Below are positions 32,829 through 42,590 of a stretch of DNA of 64,000 nt, piece by piece; the first letter of the stretch is position 1; each line of letters opens with the position of its first letter. A program made the position numbers and the translations under genes. The notes under the pieces were generated by a model that was not told where the DNA came from, ran no database searches, and was given only the letters and a program-made list of their open reading frames with translations. The stretch is taken from IMG/VR virus record IMGVR_UViG_3300045974_000283, positions 1 to 64,000 of that record, one strand, 5' to 3'. The DNA is from a virus.

Positions 32829-35396
32829 CGTGCGCTTCCACTTGGAGACGACCGTGTACGGAGGCAGATTGTTGTGAGCGCCGCCACCGCCCGTCGTGGT
32901 CATCGTGTCGAAGTAGAGATAGGCATTGTTGTCAGGGTCAGTGGAGTGCGAGCCGACGTTTCCGTTGTAGCCTGTTGGAGGAGCGCCTGGATCTCCTTGA
33001 AGTTCCTTGTAGGTTGCAGTCGCCTCAGCACTCGCAGCCTCAGGGTAGTATCGGTCACGCACACCAAGCGCTGGAACTTCAGCGGCCGTCAACGTGTGAG
33101 TCTTCTCGCCACCAGTGACGCCGACCGTATCGAAGTCCGGATCGCTGGCATCCTTGCCGATGTACATACGACCGACCGCCGTGCGAACCCAAGTCGTGCC
33201 TGCGTAGTCTGCATTAGGATCGCTGTCATCTTCACGGATGATGACCGTGCCCACCTTGTAGACGATGTCGATGATCACCGAGGTCAGACTGGCACCGAGT
33301 CCGTCGAACGCCGTCTTTGCCATTGATACACCGTCGAAGGTGTAGTGATACGGACTGCGAGCGAAGACATAGCACATGGAACCAGCGGCAAGCGTGAAAC
33401 TCCCACCCGAACCATCGAAGTTGTTCGTGAAGAGCACACCGGAACCCGGGATGACGTTCGCATCTGCGCTTCCAGAATTCTGCAGCCAGAAGTATTCGCC
33501 TTCTCGAAAGATCCCACCCGGAATCGTGAAGGGGCCTTGCGCCCTCACCTGACGACCCGAAGCCGAGGCGTTGATCGTGTAGGTAGTATCCGAACCCGAG
33601 CCGAGCGGTGGGAACCGACGAACAGCGGCCTTGTCGTAGTAGGCCGCATCCGGGTTGTAAGACGGGTCGTAGATGTTCTGGGAACCGTTGACGTAGTTAT
33701 CACCCGAGAAGACAGCGTGGTTGCCACCGGGGCCACCGTCAAAGACCAGAACCGTCGTGCTTGTTGTCAGCCATGCCGCAGTGCGCGCCAGTGTGGCGAC
33801 GCCCGTAGCGATGTTGATAGACGCGATCGGAACGATCTGCCCGGTCGAAGGCAGCATCAGCATGTAGCGATAGGCCGGACCGTTGTGAGCCAGATCGCGG
33901 TTGTAGTCGTAGAACCGCGAAGACGTCACCAGCAGACCGGAGCGCGCTGAGGGCGTGAGCTGACCGACTTCGCGATAACCCTGAAGGCTCCAACGACCCG
34001 CCGCTGTATCACGAGTGAGCAAGATCGTCCGGTCTGACGCCGACTGAGGAGTTTTGTCCTGCACCAGGATGGCGTTGACCTTGCCGCCGTGGTCGTTGGG
34101 AAGGCGGACGAGGTCTGGGTTGAAGAAGATCGGGATACACGGGCCGACCGAGTTCGGGAACGCTTCCGGCTCGTAGATTTGGAAGGCGTCTCCGGAAGCC
34201 AGATCGCTGATTGGGTCTTGCAGCGCACAGGAACCCGTCTGGTCCGCTGTGACCATCGACATCGCACCGTCGGAGGCGCGCTGGATCAAGAAGCGGTTGG
34301 ACCCTATCGAACCGATCACGGCCAAAGGACTGCCCGCAGGAACCACCAGCGTCGTGGAGTTGGAACCCGTCTGCGCGGTGACGCCGTAGCGATGCGTCCA
34401 GCCTTCCGGGGTCCACTCTCCAGCGCTGAGCTTCTTCAGCATGATCACCGAGTCTTCGTAGGCATTCAAGATGGACGCCGTGCGAGCGTAGAGAACATTG
34501 CAGTTGAAGCCCATCTTGCCCGGAGCACGAACAAGGCTCATGTCCACGACAGGGATGTTCGTGTCGTAGTCGTCGCCCCGGAATTCGTACAGGCGGAAGG
34601 TCGCGCCCGCAGTCATCCAAGCGCAGGCGTAGGACAGGGTCGCAGTGCCGTCGCCGTTCGACGTAGCCGTGACGATCTTGCCCGTGACGTCTTGCAGGAG
34701 GTACAGGTAGGGGCGCGACGTAGCGATCGGGTCACGCCAGAGGTTCGCATCTGTGGCGTTCGCAAGCGTCGTGGTCGCACCGGTGTTCACCGTGTAGGCA
34801 CCGCGATAGAGGTAGTCCGTGGGCGTCCACTGCGTTGCGCTCTCGCGCTTCAGGGCGATCGTGGACGTACCCGACGAGGGCGCGTTCGGAGTCTTCAACC
34901 GGGCGAGCACGAGGTTCGTATCCGCGCCGGTAATATCAGGGCCAAGAACAGCGCTGCCAGCGTAGGTCGGAACGATGGCGCTCAGGGTGGAAGTGAAATC
35001 CAGAACCGCTGCGATGCCTTGCAGTTGCACGAGGCAGTGAAACGTCCACACCGAGCCGACACCTGAGGAGGCGTCGCGCACCTGCTGTTGAAGGGTCGGG
35101 TAGACCCCGCGAGCAAACAGGACGGGGACAACGTCGTTCGTGAACAGGCAGATCTCAGCAAAGTTGAACGGGCCTGCAGACGCGGGGATTTGCACCACGA
35201 TGTCAGCTGTGTTGTCGTCCACGCGAAGGACGGCTGCGACGGTGCCCGTGTAGACGACCGTTCCAATCACGTCGGTATCGCCAGGAGCAGCGGCGGTCGT
35301 GCTCGTCCCGAGTTTGAAATTTCCGAGATGGATAGCCGGGCCACCAGCGGCGACAGTTGCGGCAGCGAGGCCGACGTCAGTTACGATGAAGTTCAT
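32823..35396 (-). CDS. Tail fibre / tail-collar protein
   Basis: 857 residues. The N-terminus (MNFIVTDVGLAAATVAAGGP...IHLGNFKLGT) resembles the base-plate-attaching part of phage tail-collar fibre proteins (DUF3751-like). Three similar repeats of about 115 residues follow (about 155-272, 286-410, 428-553), each with an IxLKR/TR...W strand pair and a GTATL or similar strand near the end. The C-terminus (GGGGAHNNLPPYTVVSKWKR) is a tail-collar/microcystin-dependent-type tip. The probable role is host receptor binding. The strand order in the operon, next to the baseplate gpI-like gene, fits. Confidence 0.75.
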   Translation of the reverse strand: MNFIVTDVGLAAATVAAGGPAIHLGNFKLGTSTTAAAPGDTDVIGTVVYTGTVAAVLRVDDNTADIVVQIPASAGPFNFAEICLFTNDVVPVLFARGVYPTLQQQVRDASSGVGSVWTFHCLVQLQGIAAVLDFTSTLSAIVPTYAGSAVLGPDITGADTNLVLARLKTPNAPSSGTSTIALKRESATQWTPTDYLYRGAYTVNTGATTTLANATDANLWRDPIATSRPYLYLLQDVTGKIVTATSNGDGTATLSYACAWMTAGATFRLYEFRGDDYDTNIPVVDMSLVRAPGKMGFNCNVLYARTASILNAYEDSVIMLKKLSAGEWTPEGWTHRYGVTAQTGSNSTTLVVPAGSPLAVIGSIGSNRFLIQRASDGAMSMVTADQTGSCALQDPISDLASGDAFQIYEPEAFPNSVGPCIPIFFNPDLVRLPNDHGGKVNAILVQDKTPQSASDRTILLTRDTAAGRWSLQGYREVGQLTPSARSGLLVTSSRFYDYNRDLAHNGPAYRYMLMLPSTGQIVPIASINIATGVATLARTAAWLTTSTTVLVFDGGPGGNHAVFSGDNYVNGSQNIYDPSYNPDAAYYDKAAVRRFPPLGSGSDTTYTINASASGRQVRAQGPFTIPGGIFREGEYFWLQNSGSADANVIPGSGVLFTNNFDGSGGSFTLAAGSMCYVFARSPYHYTFDGVSMAKTAFDGLGASLTSVIIDIVYKVGTVIIREDDSDPNADYAGTTWVRTAVGRMYIGKDASDPDFDTVGVTGGEKTHTLTAAEVPALGVRDRYYPEAASAEATATYKELQGDPGAPPTGYNGNVGSHSTDPDNNAYLYFDTMTTTGGGGAHNNLPPYTVVSKWKRTA

Positions 35397-35405
35397 GAGA
35401 GTTCC

Positions 35406-36230
35406 TTAGATGTACGGGGGACCAGCGTAATACGGAGAGATGACTCGTTCGGTGCGTTCTACGACCATCGCCGTGCTCACCACATAGAGCGGGTCCGGCA
35501 CTAAGCCGACAGGGCCTGTATCGGTGACGTCGTAGGTGAGCTCGCCCATGATCTTGAGCGCGACGGATTCCAGAACGAGGTTGTAGTTGGCAATCGCGTA
35601 GAACAGGCGCACCAGTTCCGGGAGGGTGTTCAGGTCAAACTCACCGAGCACAATGTTGATGCGAACGTGCGTCGTGGGATACCAATCACCGCCATCCCAG
35701 ATAGGGGTCCCGATGCCCTCGTCCTCCTGCAAGAACGTCTTGTAGTCCGTCGTCCACAGACGGTGCATCTTGACGTTCGTGTTCAGCACGAAGTTGATGT
35801 ATTCGATGACGGCATCCAACCCCTTGTGATACCAATACATACCGATCGTCTGAGTCGTCCGGTGGAGTGGGCTGTTCTCAAGAGTGGGCGTGACGTGAAC
35901 CAGCGATGGATCAAGAATCGAGGGGTCTTCGATGCGAACGCCCAAGTGGTTCAAGCGCAGGCGCTCGATGTTCGAATCGAAGACATGGTAGTCGGTTGGG
36001 AGTACGAACTCCCGGTTTACCACCTTGTCAGCCACCAAGCTGAAGTCGAGTGACGATGCCGCCGTCAGATCGTAGTCCGTGATGGAAGTATGACGAATGA
36101 ACTCCAGGGCGTCTAGCGGCTGATGAACCTCCGTGTCGAAGACCGCAGACATGGCGTCAGCCAGATCGAGCCATGCTTGGTTCTGCAGGTAGCTCGGGAG
36201 CAAGAGCTTGTAGTCAGTGCCGGATGACAT
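35406..36230 (-). CDS. Baseplate tail protein, gpI-like
   Basis: 274 residues. ATG 36230 is preferred over the GTG at 36233 because GGAG lies 7 nt upstream; it overlaps the previous stop as TGATG. Position after a gpJ-like gene and before the fibre gene, and the opening (LLPSYLQNQAWLDLADAMSAV), match P2 gpI-type tail proteins that link baseplate and fibre. The rest is beta-rich. No direct catalytic role. Confidence 0.6.
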   Translation of the reverse strand: MSSGTDYKLLLPSYLQNQAWLDLADAMSAVFDTEVHQPLDALEFIRHTSITDYDLTAASSLDFSLVADKVVNREFVLPTDYHVFDSNIERLRLNHLGVRIEDPSILDPSLVHVTPTLENSPLHRTTQTIGMYWYHKGLDAVIEYINFVLNTNVKMHRLWTTDYKTFLQEDEGIGTPIWDGGDWYPTTHVRINIVLGEFDLNTLPELVRLFYAIANYNLVLESVALKIMGELTYDVTDTGPVGLVPDPLYVVSTAMVVERTERVISPYYAGPPYI

Positions 36231-37996
36231 CACAGGCTCCGTTCGCTGTAGCGAGCTTCAACGGTCAGGCTTGCCAGCGTGTTGTAGAGGATCGGGTAGT
36301 CCGCCAGCGTAGGCAGCGGATCGGTGGACGGGGTGACGGTGCCGTCGTCCGTGAAGGTGAGACCCGTCGTTGAACCGATGACGCCCTGACCGCCGTAGCG
36401 GCCGACAACATAGTACATGGTCGCGCCAGGATAGGCGTCCCATGAGATGTCAACGTGCGAGCCGCTGTCAGTCACGTTGATTGAGCTGTAGTGCGCCGGA
36501 CGCGTGAGTCCGTTTGCGTCCTGCGCGTAGACCGAGTACGAGTAGAGGGCCGCAGGGAGTATCCCGTAGCTGTCCAGAGTCGTGAGCACGGGTTGCCGCA
36601 TCGGACGAGCGGACACGATCATGTCCTGGAGCGGTTCCAAGAGGTCGACGTACTCGATGCCTGAGTTGGACGCCAAAGCCGCACGGTAGACGTCCGACAA
36701 CGCTATATCCCAGCTCAGGTAGTTGGAACGGAGGGCGAACAGCGCGCGGATGGCCGCGTCTGCATCAGCAGCGCACTGCGTAGCGTCGGCCCAATTGAAG
36801 CATCGCACTGCGACACGAAGTGTCCGCGGGACAGCGACGGGGTCAACGAGGTAGAGAACCGGAGCGTACATGCAAGATTTCTGCATGTAGGTGAGGAAAG
36901 CCGCTTTGGTAGGTGCGTCCCACCCGGACGAAGTCAGCAGTGTCACCTGGATGGTGTTCATCCGACGAACGTCCGTGTGATCGAGCTCGCGCTGCGCGTA
37001 GAGCTTGGCGTCTACGACACCAGGATAGCTGAGCGCCGTGTTCTTGTACTGATCACGAGTGACCGCTGAATCGAAGTTGCCGAAGTTGGAAGCGCTCAGG
37101 GTTTTGTAGGTCAGCGGCGAGGGCTGATCACCACCGCCCGTGGGAGTGCTGACGAAGGCGTAGGTCAGGCCAGATGCCAGCGTCGTGACGGGGTTGATCT
37201 TCGCGTCGGTGACCGAGATGTTGTTTCCATCGGAGCCGGAGGTCACCGCATACAGGATGCGGACGAGGTCGGTGTTTGCAGGCTTGTAGCCGAAGTTGTC
37301 GTTACCGAAGCTGAGCTTCAAGCGACCGTCCGGGGTCGTGCGGTCGAGCACCTTCTGAGCTGAGGAGCCGTCGTTGCGATGCAGCCAGAGGCCGTCGCGC
37401 ACTACATCTTGACGGTCACCGTTGGCATAGACCACGACGTGACCCTCCATGTCAGAAACCGTGAAGTTCTTCTCCGGCGACACGAACGTGACGTAGTCGT
37501 AGCCGGGGCCTTGGATGGTCTGATCGATGACGTAGCCCTGATAGAAGGTGACCGCCTCCGTGCTACCATCAGCCACGACCACAGAGTCCGTACTGAACCA
37601 GTAGGTGCCCGCTCCCTGGAACTGAGTGAAGGCCACGATGGTCGCCGAGGGATTGGCACCATCACCCGGAACCGTCACACGCGAGGGGTCAACGTAGCTG
37701 ATGTTCACCGTCAGCGAGGCCGGGGTCTTGCGCGTCAGTCGGAGGCCTTGCGTGTCCGCGATGGCGTACTGCGCTCGTGCAGCGACGGCCGTTTCCGAGA
37801 AGGCGTCTTGCGAAAAGCGCAGACCCTTCATCTGAGCGCTGGAACCCACCGTGGCGATGAAATCCAGCAGGGCCTGTCCGGTCTGCGTAGGTAGCAAACC
37901 CTTCCAAGCGTCTTTGGTGGACAGGCGCGATTGCAGTTGGGAACGGATGCCCTCGAAGTCTGGTTGGAGCGTGGAAAGGTAGATGGGATCAGGCAT
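36230..37996 (-). CDS. Baseplate wedge protein, gpJ/gp6-like
   Basis: 588 residues. The N-terminal two thirds follow the pattern of baseplate J-like proteins (early GQALLDFIATVGSSAQMKGL, then a long beta-rich part, GNNISVTDAKINPVTTLASG). Residues about 470-570 form a fibronectin-III-like domain (VDISWDAYPGATMYYVVGRYGG) that also occurs in the sheath protein of this phage. The wedge ring transmits the contraction signal from baseplate to sheath. It sits between gpW/gp25- and gpI-like genes, the normal myovirus order. Confidence 0.75.
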   Translation of the reverse strand: MPDPIYLSTLQPDFEGIRSQLQSRLSTKDAWKGLLPTQTGQALLDFIATVGSSAQMKGLRFSQDAFSETAVAARAQYAIADTQGLRLTRKTPASLTVNISYVDPSRVTVPGDGANPSATIVAFTQFQGAGTYWFSTDSVVVADGSTEAVTFYQGYVIDQTIQGPGYDYVTFVSPEKNFTVSDMEGHVVVYANGDRQDVVRDGLWLHRNDGSSAQKVLDRTTPDGRLKLSFGNDNFGYKPANTDLVRILYAVTSGSDGNNISVTDAKINPVTTLASGLTYAFVSTPTGGGDQPSPLTYKTLSASNFGNFDSAVTRDQYKNTALSYPGVVDAKLYAQRELDHTDVRRMNTIQVTLLTSSGWDAPTKAAFLTYMQKSCMYAPVLYLVDPVAVPRTLRVAVRCFNWADATQCAADADAAIRALFALRSNYLSWDIALSDVYRAALASNSGIEYVDLLEPLQDMIVSARPMRQPVLTTLDSYGILPAALYSYSVYAQDANGLTRPAHYSSINVTDSGSHVDISWDAYPGATMYYVVGRYGGQGVIGSTTGLTFTDDGTVTPSTDPLPTLADYPILYNTLASLTVEARYSERSL

Positions 37997-37997
37997 G

Positions 37998-38432
37998 TCA
38001 GTTCCTCAGGATGAAGTTTTCGGTGGAGCGGATCCCGTTGAAGAGGATCTGGACTGCCACCCGGTAGAGCTGATTGTTTCGATCGGGCACGACCGTGATG
38101 TCCGACGGTGAGACCCGCACACGGGGCTCCCACTTGTAGATCGACTGATACAGCGTGATGCCGAGCAGCTGACCCGTCTTCTCATCGACAGGCTCTTGCA
38201 GCATGTCGTAGACGCCCGAGAAATAGTCTGGCGTGAAGATGCGTGACCGGGTGCCCCGGAACGCCAAGATGAGGTTCCGAATGGAAGCCATCACAGCGAC
38301 CCGGTCGTAGACCAGAACCGGGACACCTTCACCCTGCACGGGGTTGACATCGACGTACCGGGCGTCCGATCGCCGATGGTTCGGGGCAATCAGGAACTCC
38401 GGCAGGGTATCAGCGTTGTCTGAGATAGCCAT
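37998..38432 (-). CDS. Baseplate wedge subunit, gpW/gp25-like
   Basis: 144 residues. The pattern of a gp25-like wedge protein is present: an early IRNLILAFRGTRSRIF with the conserved GxR/RxF type core, FNGIRSTENFILRN at the end, and YRVAVQILFNG. gp25 stabilises the wedge ring and starts sheath polymerisation. Position is just before the gpJ-like gene, the usual order in contractile tails. Confidence 0.75.
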   Translation of the reverse strand: MAISDNADTLPEFLIAPNHRRSDARYVDVNPVQGEGVPVLVYDRVAVMASIRNLILAFRGTRSRIFTPDYFSGVYDMLQEPVDEKTGQLLGITLYQSIYKWEPRVRVSPSDITVVPDRNNQLYRVAVQILFNGIRSTENFILRN

Positions 38433-38441
38433 GACAGCTCC

Positions 38442-39239
38442 TTAGGTTGGAAGCGGAGGCGTCGTGGAAGACGAACCCGACATGACGCCCGCATGGGTAT
38501 GAGTGAGCAGCGAGATGCCGTTCGCCACGACGTCCAGCTGGAAAGTTGCCAGACCCGAATGGCTTTCCGCCTGTGAGTTGACAACGAGCGCGCCCTGGAT
38601 GGTCTGAGTCTTGGTCAGGCCCACGAATTCCGTGTCCAGCCCACTGAGCGTAGCGGTTCGGTTGCCTGTGACCGCTGTCGTCTGACTGCCAGCGATGACT
38701 TCGTTCAGATCGCCGCCGACTTGCAAGGTGTACGAGCCCTTGACGATGTCGGTGCGGTTGCCCATCACCAGCGTTGCCATGTCGCCCGCCGCGTTGATGG
38801 CGTAGCACGTTCCCGAGTTGTGACGGAAGTAGTGCTCGCCTGTTGACACGTCGAAGTATGACAGATCACCCTTCGGCGTGACGTAGCCGATGCGGTGCGG
38901 ATAGTTCGTCTTCAGCTCGTCCGGCAGAATAAAAGTGCCCGCAGCCATGTCCGCGACATAGACTCCGTGCTCCAGATCGCCGTCTTCGAACATGACTTCC
39001 ACACGCGAGCCCACCGCTGGGACGTTGACAACTCCGTAGTTGTCGCCCATGCCGAACGGCGAGTACAGACGGGGCCGAATCCAAGGGAGCGTATCAACAG
39101 CGCCTTCGAGCAGGGAAGGTACGACCACCTTGATGCGTTGATGCTGATCGGGGTCTTCGTTGAAGATGACCCATCCGACCACGGAGCCAGCGGTATCGCC
39201 TCGCTTGCTGAACTCTACGCCAGGAGCACTGAATGACAT
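38442..39239 (-). CDS. Baseplate spike protein, gpV/gp5-like
   Basis: 265 residues. An OB-fold-like N-terminal part (GWVIFNEDPDQHQRIKVVVP...LPWIRPRLYSPFG...VPAVGSRVEVMFEDGD) is typical of gpV/gp5 spike proteins. A repetitive beta region follows (VKGSYTLQVGGDLNEVIAGS), consistent with a beta-helical needle, ending with THTHAG. It forms the membrane-piercing tip under the tube. No lysozyme domain is present, so the cell-wall enzyme is supplied by another tail gene. Confidence 0.8.
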   Translation of the reverse strand: MSFSAPGVEFSKRGDTAGSVVGWVIFNEDPDQHQRIKVVVPSLLEGAVDTLPWIRPRLYSPFGMGDNYGVVNVPAVGSRVEVMFEDGDLEHGVYVADMAAGTFILPDELKTNYPHRIGYVTPKGDLSYFDVSTGEHYFRHNSGTCYAINAAGDMATLVMGNRTDIVKGSYTLQVGGDLNEVIAGSQTTAVTGNRTATLSGLDTEFVGLTKTQTIQGALVVNSQAESHSGLATFQLDVVANGISLLTHTHAGVMSGSSSTTPPLPT

Positions 39240-39248
39240 GTTGAATCC

Positions 39249-41144
39249 TTAAGGCAGCAGATCAGTGACCGAAGCGATGGAGGAATCCTTCGTCGTGGTC
39301 AAGATGGAAGAGGCGTTCGTAGCCTGATTTGAGATATCAGATGCGGTGGAAGACAGGCTATCTACTGCACCTGAGACCGCACTCTGCGCGCTTGAGATCG
39401 CTGAGCTCACGCTCGCTAGACTGCCGAGACCCGCCGCTGAAACGATGGATGCGAAGGACGGAGGCGAGAGCATGGACAGAGCTGCGCTGATGTGCGGGAT
39501 GGCACCACCGAGTCCCGGAAACGACGACGCCAAGGAGCCCAAGCTAGACGCGGCTCCGAGAGCACTCGATGCGGCCCTCGCGGCTTGAGGGGCCACAGAC
39601 TCGATTGCTGCCCGAGGCGACTCGACCGCAGAGGTGATGTCTGACGTAGCTGTCGCGGCCACCGCAGCCGCTGCTCCCATGGAGTCGGTCGGGTCGGACG
39701 CCAGGATGCCGGTGATGGTTCCGGTCGCCGTAGACACCAGACTGGACGCACCCGCAGCGACACCCGACAGACTGCCCCTGATGTCCGGCACCGTGGCACC
39801 AGTCAAGGCAGTCAAGGTGCGCGCCGCGCCAAGAGATGCTCCGGCTCCGGCTGACGAGATCGACCCTGTGATGGTTGATGTGGCCTGTGCGATGGCATCT
39901 GTAAGAAACGAAAAGCTCAATGGAATCAAAGACGCGGCTGAGGCCACCGGAGCGGGAAGGCTGGCCGTCCTCTTGAGGGGAGCGCTCGCGGTGGACGCCG
40001 ACTTGGCGAGAGCCGAGTTGACCGTGCGGCGAAGCAAGGAGAACCGCTCCGCGTAGTGGCCTTGAGTGATGTAGATCACCTTCGTGGCGATGCGGTACAG
40101 GCCCTTCCAAGCTGAGGCTGATGCGTTCGACTCTTCCAGCAGAGTCGTGATTACGTTTGTGCAGTCAGTGATATGAAACGGCGTCATCACCGGGGTGACT
40201 AGCTCGAACTGCGATGAGAACAAAGATTGGACACGCGAGTTCTGGTAGCGGGCGCTCTGGCTGTTCTCGTGGGCGTTGCCCGGAGAGATAGGACCGAAGC
40301 GCACGTTGCCCTCATTGATGGACGACTTCACCTCACTGTTGACCATCAACTGGCCTTGCTCGTTGACAACCGTTCCAATCGCCGAGTGCTTGGTGTTGAT
40401 AGACTCGGCGTCCAACAGGTTCTGCTCCACCACCGCACCCGCATATCCAGCGCGGATGTTCTCCACGCCAGAGTTCGTTGAGGGCTTGTAGGAGACCGCT
40501 GGGTAGCCGCTGCGCCCTGACATGTCAAGGATACCAAAGCTTCCCACCGGGTTATCCATCGAGGTGATGTCGCGGTAGACGAGCGTCTTGTCCGTGGTCA
40601 CCGCGATCATCATGCACGAGTTCTCGGTAGCGTAGCCGCGCTCAGCAACGTACTTGGCAAACGAGTTGATCGTCTTGTTGCCAGGATACCAAATCTGCTG
40701 ATCGGAGGTACCGACGCCGCTGAAGGTGAACCCGCACGTGTCGGCCACCTTCTTGAGCACGTCGCTCGACGAACCCTTCACCGGATCTTTCAGGGTAGCG
40801 GCCAGATACTTGGGAGCGTCGAGCAGGGCTTCGATCAAGTAGGTATCCGCAGCCGGACCGGGCTCGCGCTTCTTGGATGCCAGACGGAACTCAACCGTGG
40901 ACAGCTTGGAGCCTTCCAGTGTGCCGCTGCCGAAGACCACCTTGATGAGCGTAGCGTCGGCCAGCGCGCCGTTCTGGATGAGCCACTGCTCGCCGTCCTT
41001 CAACGATATGGTCAGCATCGGCAGCTGAAGCATCGTCGACTCCACGATGTGGATGAAGTCGAAGGAGTTGACTTGGTTGAACGGGAACTCCAACCCGTTG
41101 AAGTAGAGCTCGACGTAAACTTGGTCTTGTAGTGAGTAGGCCAT
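39249..41144 (-). CDS. Baseplate hub protein, gp27/gpD-like
   Basis: 631 residues. The first 370 or so are the folded hub part (VYVELYFNGLEFPFNQVNSF...LPMLTISLKDGE); pattern and position next to the spike gene match gp27/gpD-type hub proteins. The C-terminal 240 residues are mainly Ala/Ser/Thr (SSAQSAVSGAVDSLSSTASD), probably a long disordered or helical tail. The hub joins the tube to the spike and baseplate. Homology is inferred from place and strand pattern, not from a motif. Confidence 0.6.
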   Translation of the reverse strand: MAYSLQDQVYVELYFNGLEFPFNQVNSFDFIHIVESTMLQLPMLTISLKDGEQWLIQNGALADATLIKVVFGSGTLEGSKLSTVEFRLASKKREPGPAADTYLIEALLDAPKYLAATLKDPVKGSSSDVLKKVADTCGFTFSGVGTSDQQIWYPGNKTINSFAKYVAERGYATENSCMMIAVTTDKTLVYRDITSMDNPVGSFGILDMSGRSGYPAVSYKPSTNSGVENIRAGYAGAVVEQNLLDAESINTKHSAIGTVVNEQGQLMVNSEVKSSINEGNVRFGPISPGNAHENSQSARYQNSRVQSLFSSQFELVTPVMTPFHITDCTNVITTLLEESNASASAWKGLYRIATKVIYITQGHYAERFSLLRRTVNSALAKSASTASAPLKRTASLPAPVASAASLIPLSFSFLTDAIAQATSTITGSISSAGAGASLGAARTLTALTGATVPDIRGSLSGVAAGASSLVSTATGTITGILASDPTDSMGAAAAVAATATSDITSAVESPRAAIESVAPQAARAASSALGAASSLGSLASSFPGLGGAIPHISAALSMLSPPSFASIVSAAGLGSLASVSSAISSAQSAVSGAVDSLSSTASDISNQATNASSILTTTKDSSIASVTDLLP

Positions 41145-41152
41145 GATGCCCC

Positions 41153-41509
41153 TTAGAGCAGGGTGACGTTGGAGTTCGGCAGGTAGTTCGTTCCTGAGTT
41201 CTCAGACTGACGAGCCTGTATGAACGCCATCAAGCGGTTCCTATCGGGAATGCGCAGTTGCACACCGGGCTGGACATCGCGGATGGAATCGTACAGACCG
41301 TTGAACATGAGCAGCGCCCACCAGAGGAACGGCGAGCCGAGCTTCTCCTGCGCGAGGCCGGGCAGATTGGCTGTCCACTGCGCGTCGACGACAACGGTCT
41401 CGACGGACGGAACCGAGAAGGCGATGTCCTTGAACGGGGCGTCCCAGAAGTTGATGGCGTCTTTCTCGTCCGTGGCCTGCACGAACACTTCGATCTGAAA
41501 TGCTGACAT
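41153..41509 (-). CDS. Baseplate wedge protein, gp53/LysM-like
   Basis: 118 residues. FLWWALLMFNGLYDSIRDVQ then PGVQLRIP matches the LysM-like core shared by T4 gp53 and related baseplate proteins (a W-W-x-x-x-x-N pattern followed by a GxxLxIP strand). It would hold wedges together around the hub. The next gene upstream starts 9 bp away. Confidence 0.6.
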   Translation of the reverse strand: MSAFQIEVFVQATDEKDAINFWDAPFKDIAFSVPSVETVVVDAQWTANLPGLAQEKLGSPFLWWALLMFNGLYDSIRDVQPGVQLRIPDRNRLMAFIQARQSENSGTNYLPNSNVTLL

Positions 41510-41517
41510 GGTTCACC

Positions 41518-42585
41518 TCAACTTTTCTTGATGACGTTACCTTGAGCGACCAGTTGACGAACATAGTTCTTAGCGCGTTCATCATAGAAGATCTCGGCCA
41601 AGTCGTCGAAGGTCAGATCGGTGAACGGGTCAAAGGCCACCGAGCCCTCGATACGTTGATAGTTGCCCGTGGGAACACCGTCACGACCCATCACGGGTTG
41701 GACGAAGGTCTTGTGCTGAACGTCCTTGATCACGACAGACGGGAACGTGAGATACGTTCCGATCTGGACTGAGGTCATGTTGGTCGTATGCTGACGAACG
41801 AAGTCGTCTACGCCTCCGGACAGCTTCAATGCCGCCTCGCTGGTCTTGGCAGAGAGGGCTGCGATGTCTCCAGCGCTCAACTGTTTGTATTCCTCAGCGA
41901 CCGCTTTGAAGACTCCCGTGGCTGCGTCTTTGGCGGCCTCCAATATTCCACCTGAGTTGTTCGCGCCTGCGACTAGTCTGGTAGCGACATTCTGCAGATT
42001 CTGTATTCCAATTGAGACCGCTTGGTCCAAAGGAAGTCGAGGTCCAGGAGCCGCGAGTACAGCGCCTTTCTTGCCACCTTGCAGCCGTGGCATTGTGAAG
42101 CTGAGTAGGCTGATCAGCGGTTCCAGGACATCGGTGTAGTCATCCGTTCGAGCTTGAAGAACGAACGGAAGACTGATGCCAGTCGTGGCAGAACCTGTCC
42201 ACACCTTCGCAGTGAGGGCCTGCGTGACAAGCTGAAGGCCCGCTGCACGAGCGAGACCAGACGCACCCTGAGCGAGCCTTGCCACACCGCGTTCCATAAC
42301 CGAGCCGATCAGTTCGCGGAATGGGGTGTCGTATTCTGCGGTGGACGACCAGTCGAAGTCAGGTGGAAGCGCGGCAGAGAAGGTCACGTTGGCTTCTGTC
42401 GAATGGATGATAAACGAGTACTCAGGCAAAAGCGGGCTGTAGACACCGCGCGTCGTATTGTTGCCGCCGAAGCGGGCGACCATGTCGGAGATCGGCGAGG
42501 GAATCGCGTTGCGAAGCCCGGAACTCAAATCGTTCAAGCCGTTCAGGGCTTGCGACATCGGATTCGTGGAAAAGAAGTCTGGCAT
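41518..42585 (-). CDS. Baseplate/tube junction protein, gp48/gp54-like (tentative)
   Basis: 355 residues. Beta-rich first half (YSFIIHSTEANVTFSAALPP) and a central part (DDYTDVLEPLISLLSFTMPR) that looks like the tail-tube-related fold of the T4 tube-initiating proteins gp48/gp54. A helical insert (about 195-260) interrupts it. Position between the transglycosylase and the gp53-like gene fits. No motif allows a definite call. Confidence 0.45.
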   Translation of the reverse strand: MPDFFSTNPMSQALNGLNDLSSGLRNAIPSPISDMVARFGGNNTTRGVYSPLLPEYSFIIHSTEANVTFSAALPPDFDWSSTAEYDTPFRELIGSVMERGVARLAQGASGLARAAGLQLVTQALTAKVWTGSATTGISLPFVLQARTDDYTDVLEPLISLLSFTMPRLQGGKKGAVLAAPGPRLPLDQAVSIGIQNLQNVATRLVAGANNSGGILEAAKDAATGVFKAVAEEYKQLSAGDIAALSAKTSEAALKLSGGVDDFVRQHTTNMTSVQIGTYLTFPSVVIKDVQHKTFVQPVMGRDGVPTGNYQRIEGSVAFDPFTDLTFDDLAEIFYDERAKNYVRQLVAQGNVIKKS

Positions 42586-42590
42586 TTTTC

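Noticed and set aside
34089-35066. 325-codon plus-strand open frame opposite the tail fibre
   Set aside because: Arg/Val-rich translation typical of an antisense shadow; the fibre's N-terminal and C-terminal domains on the minus strand are recognisable.
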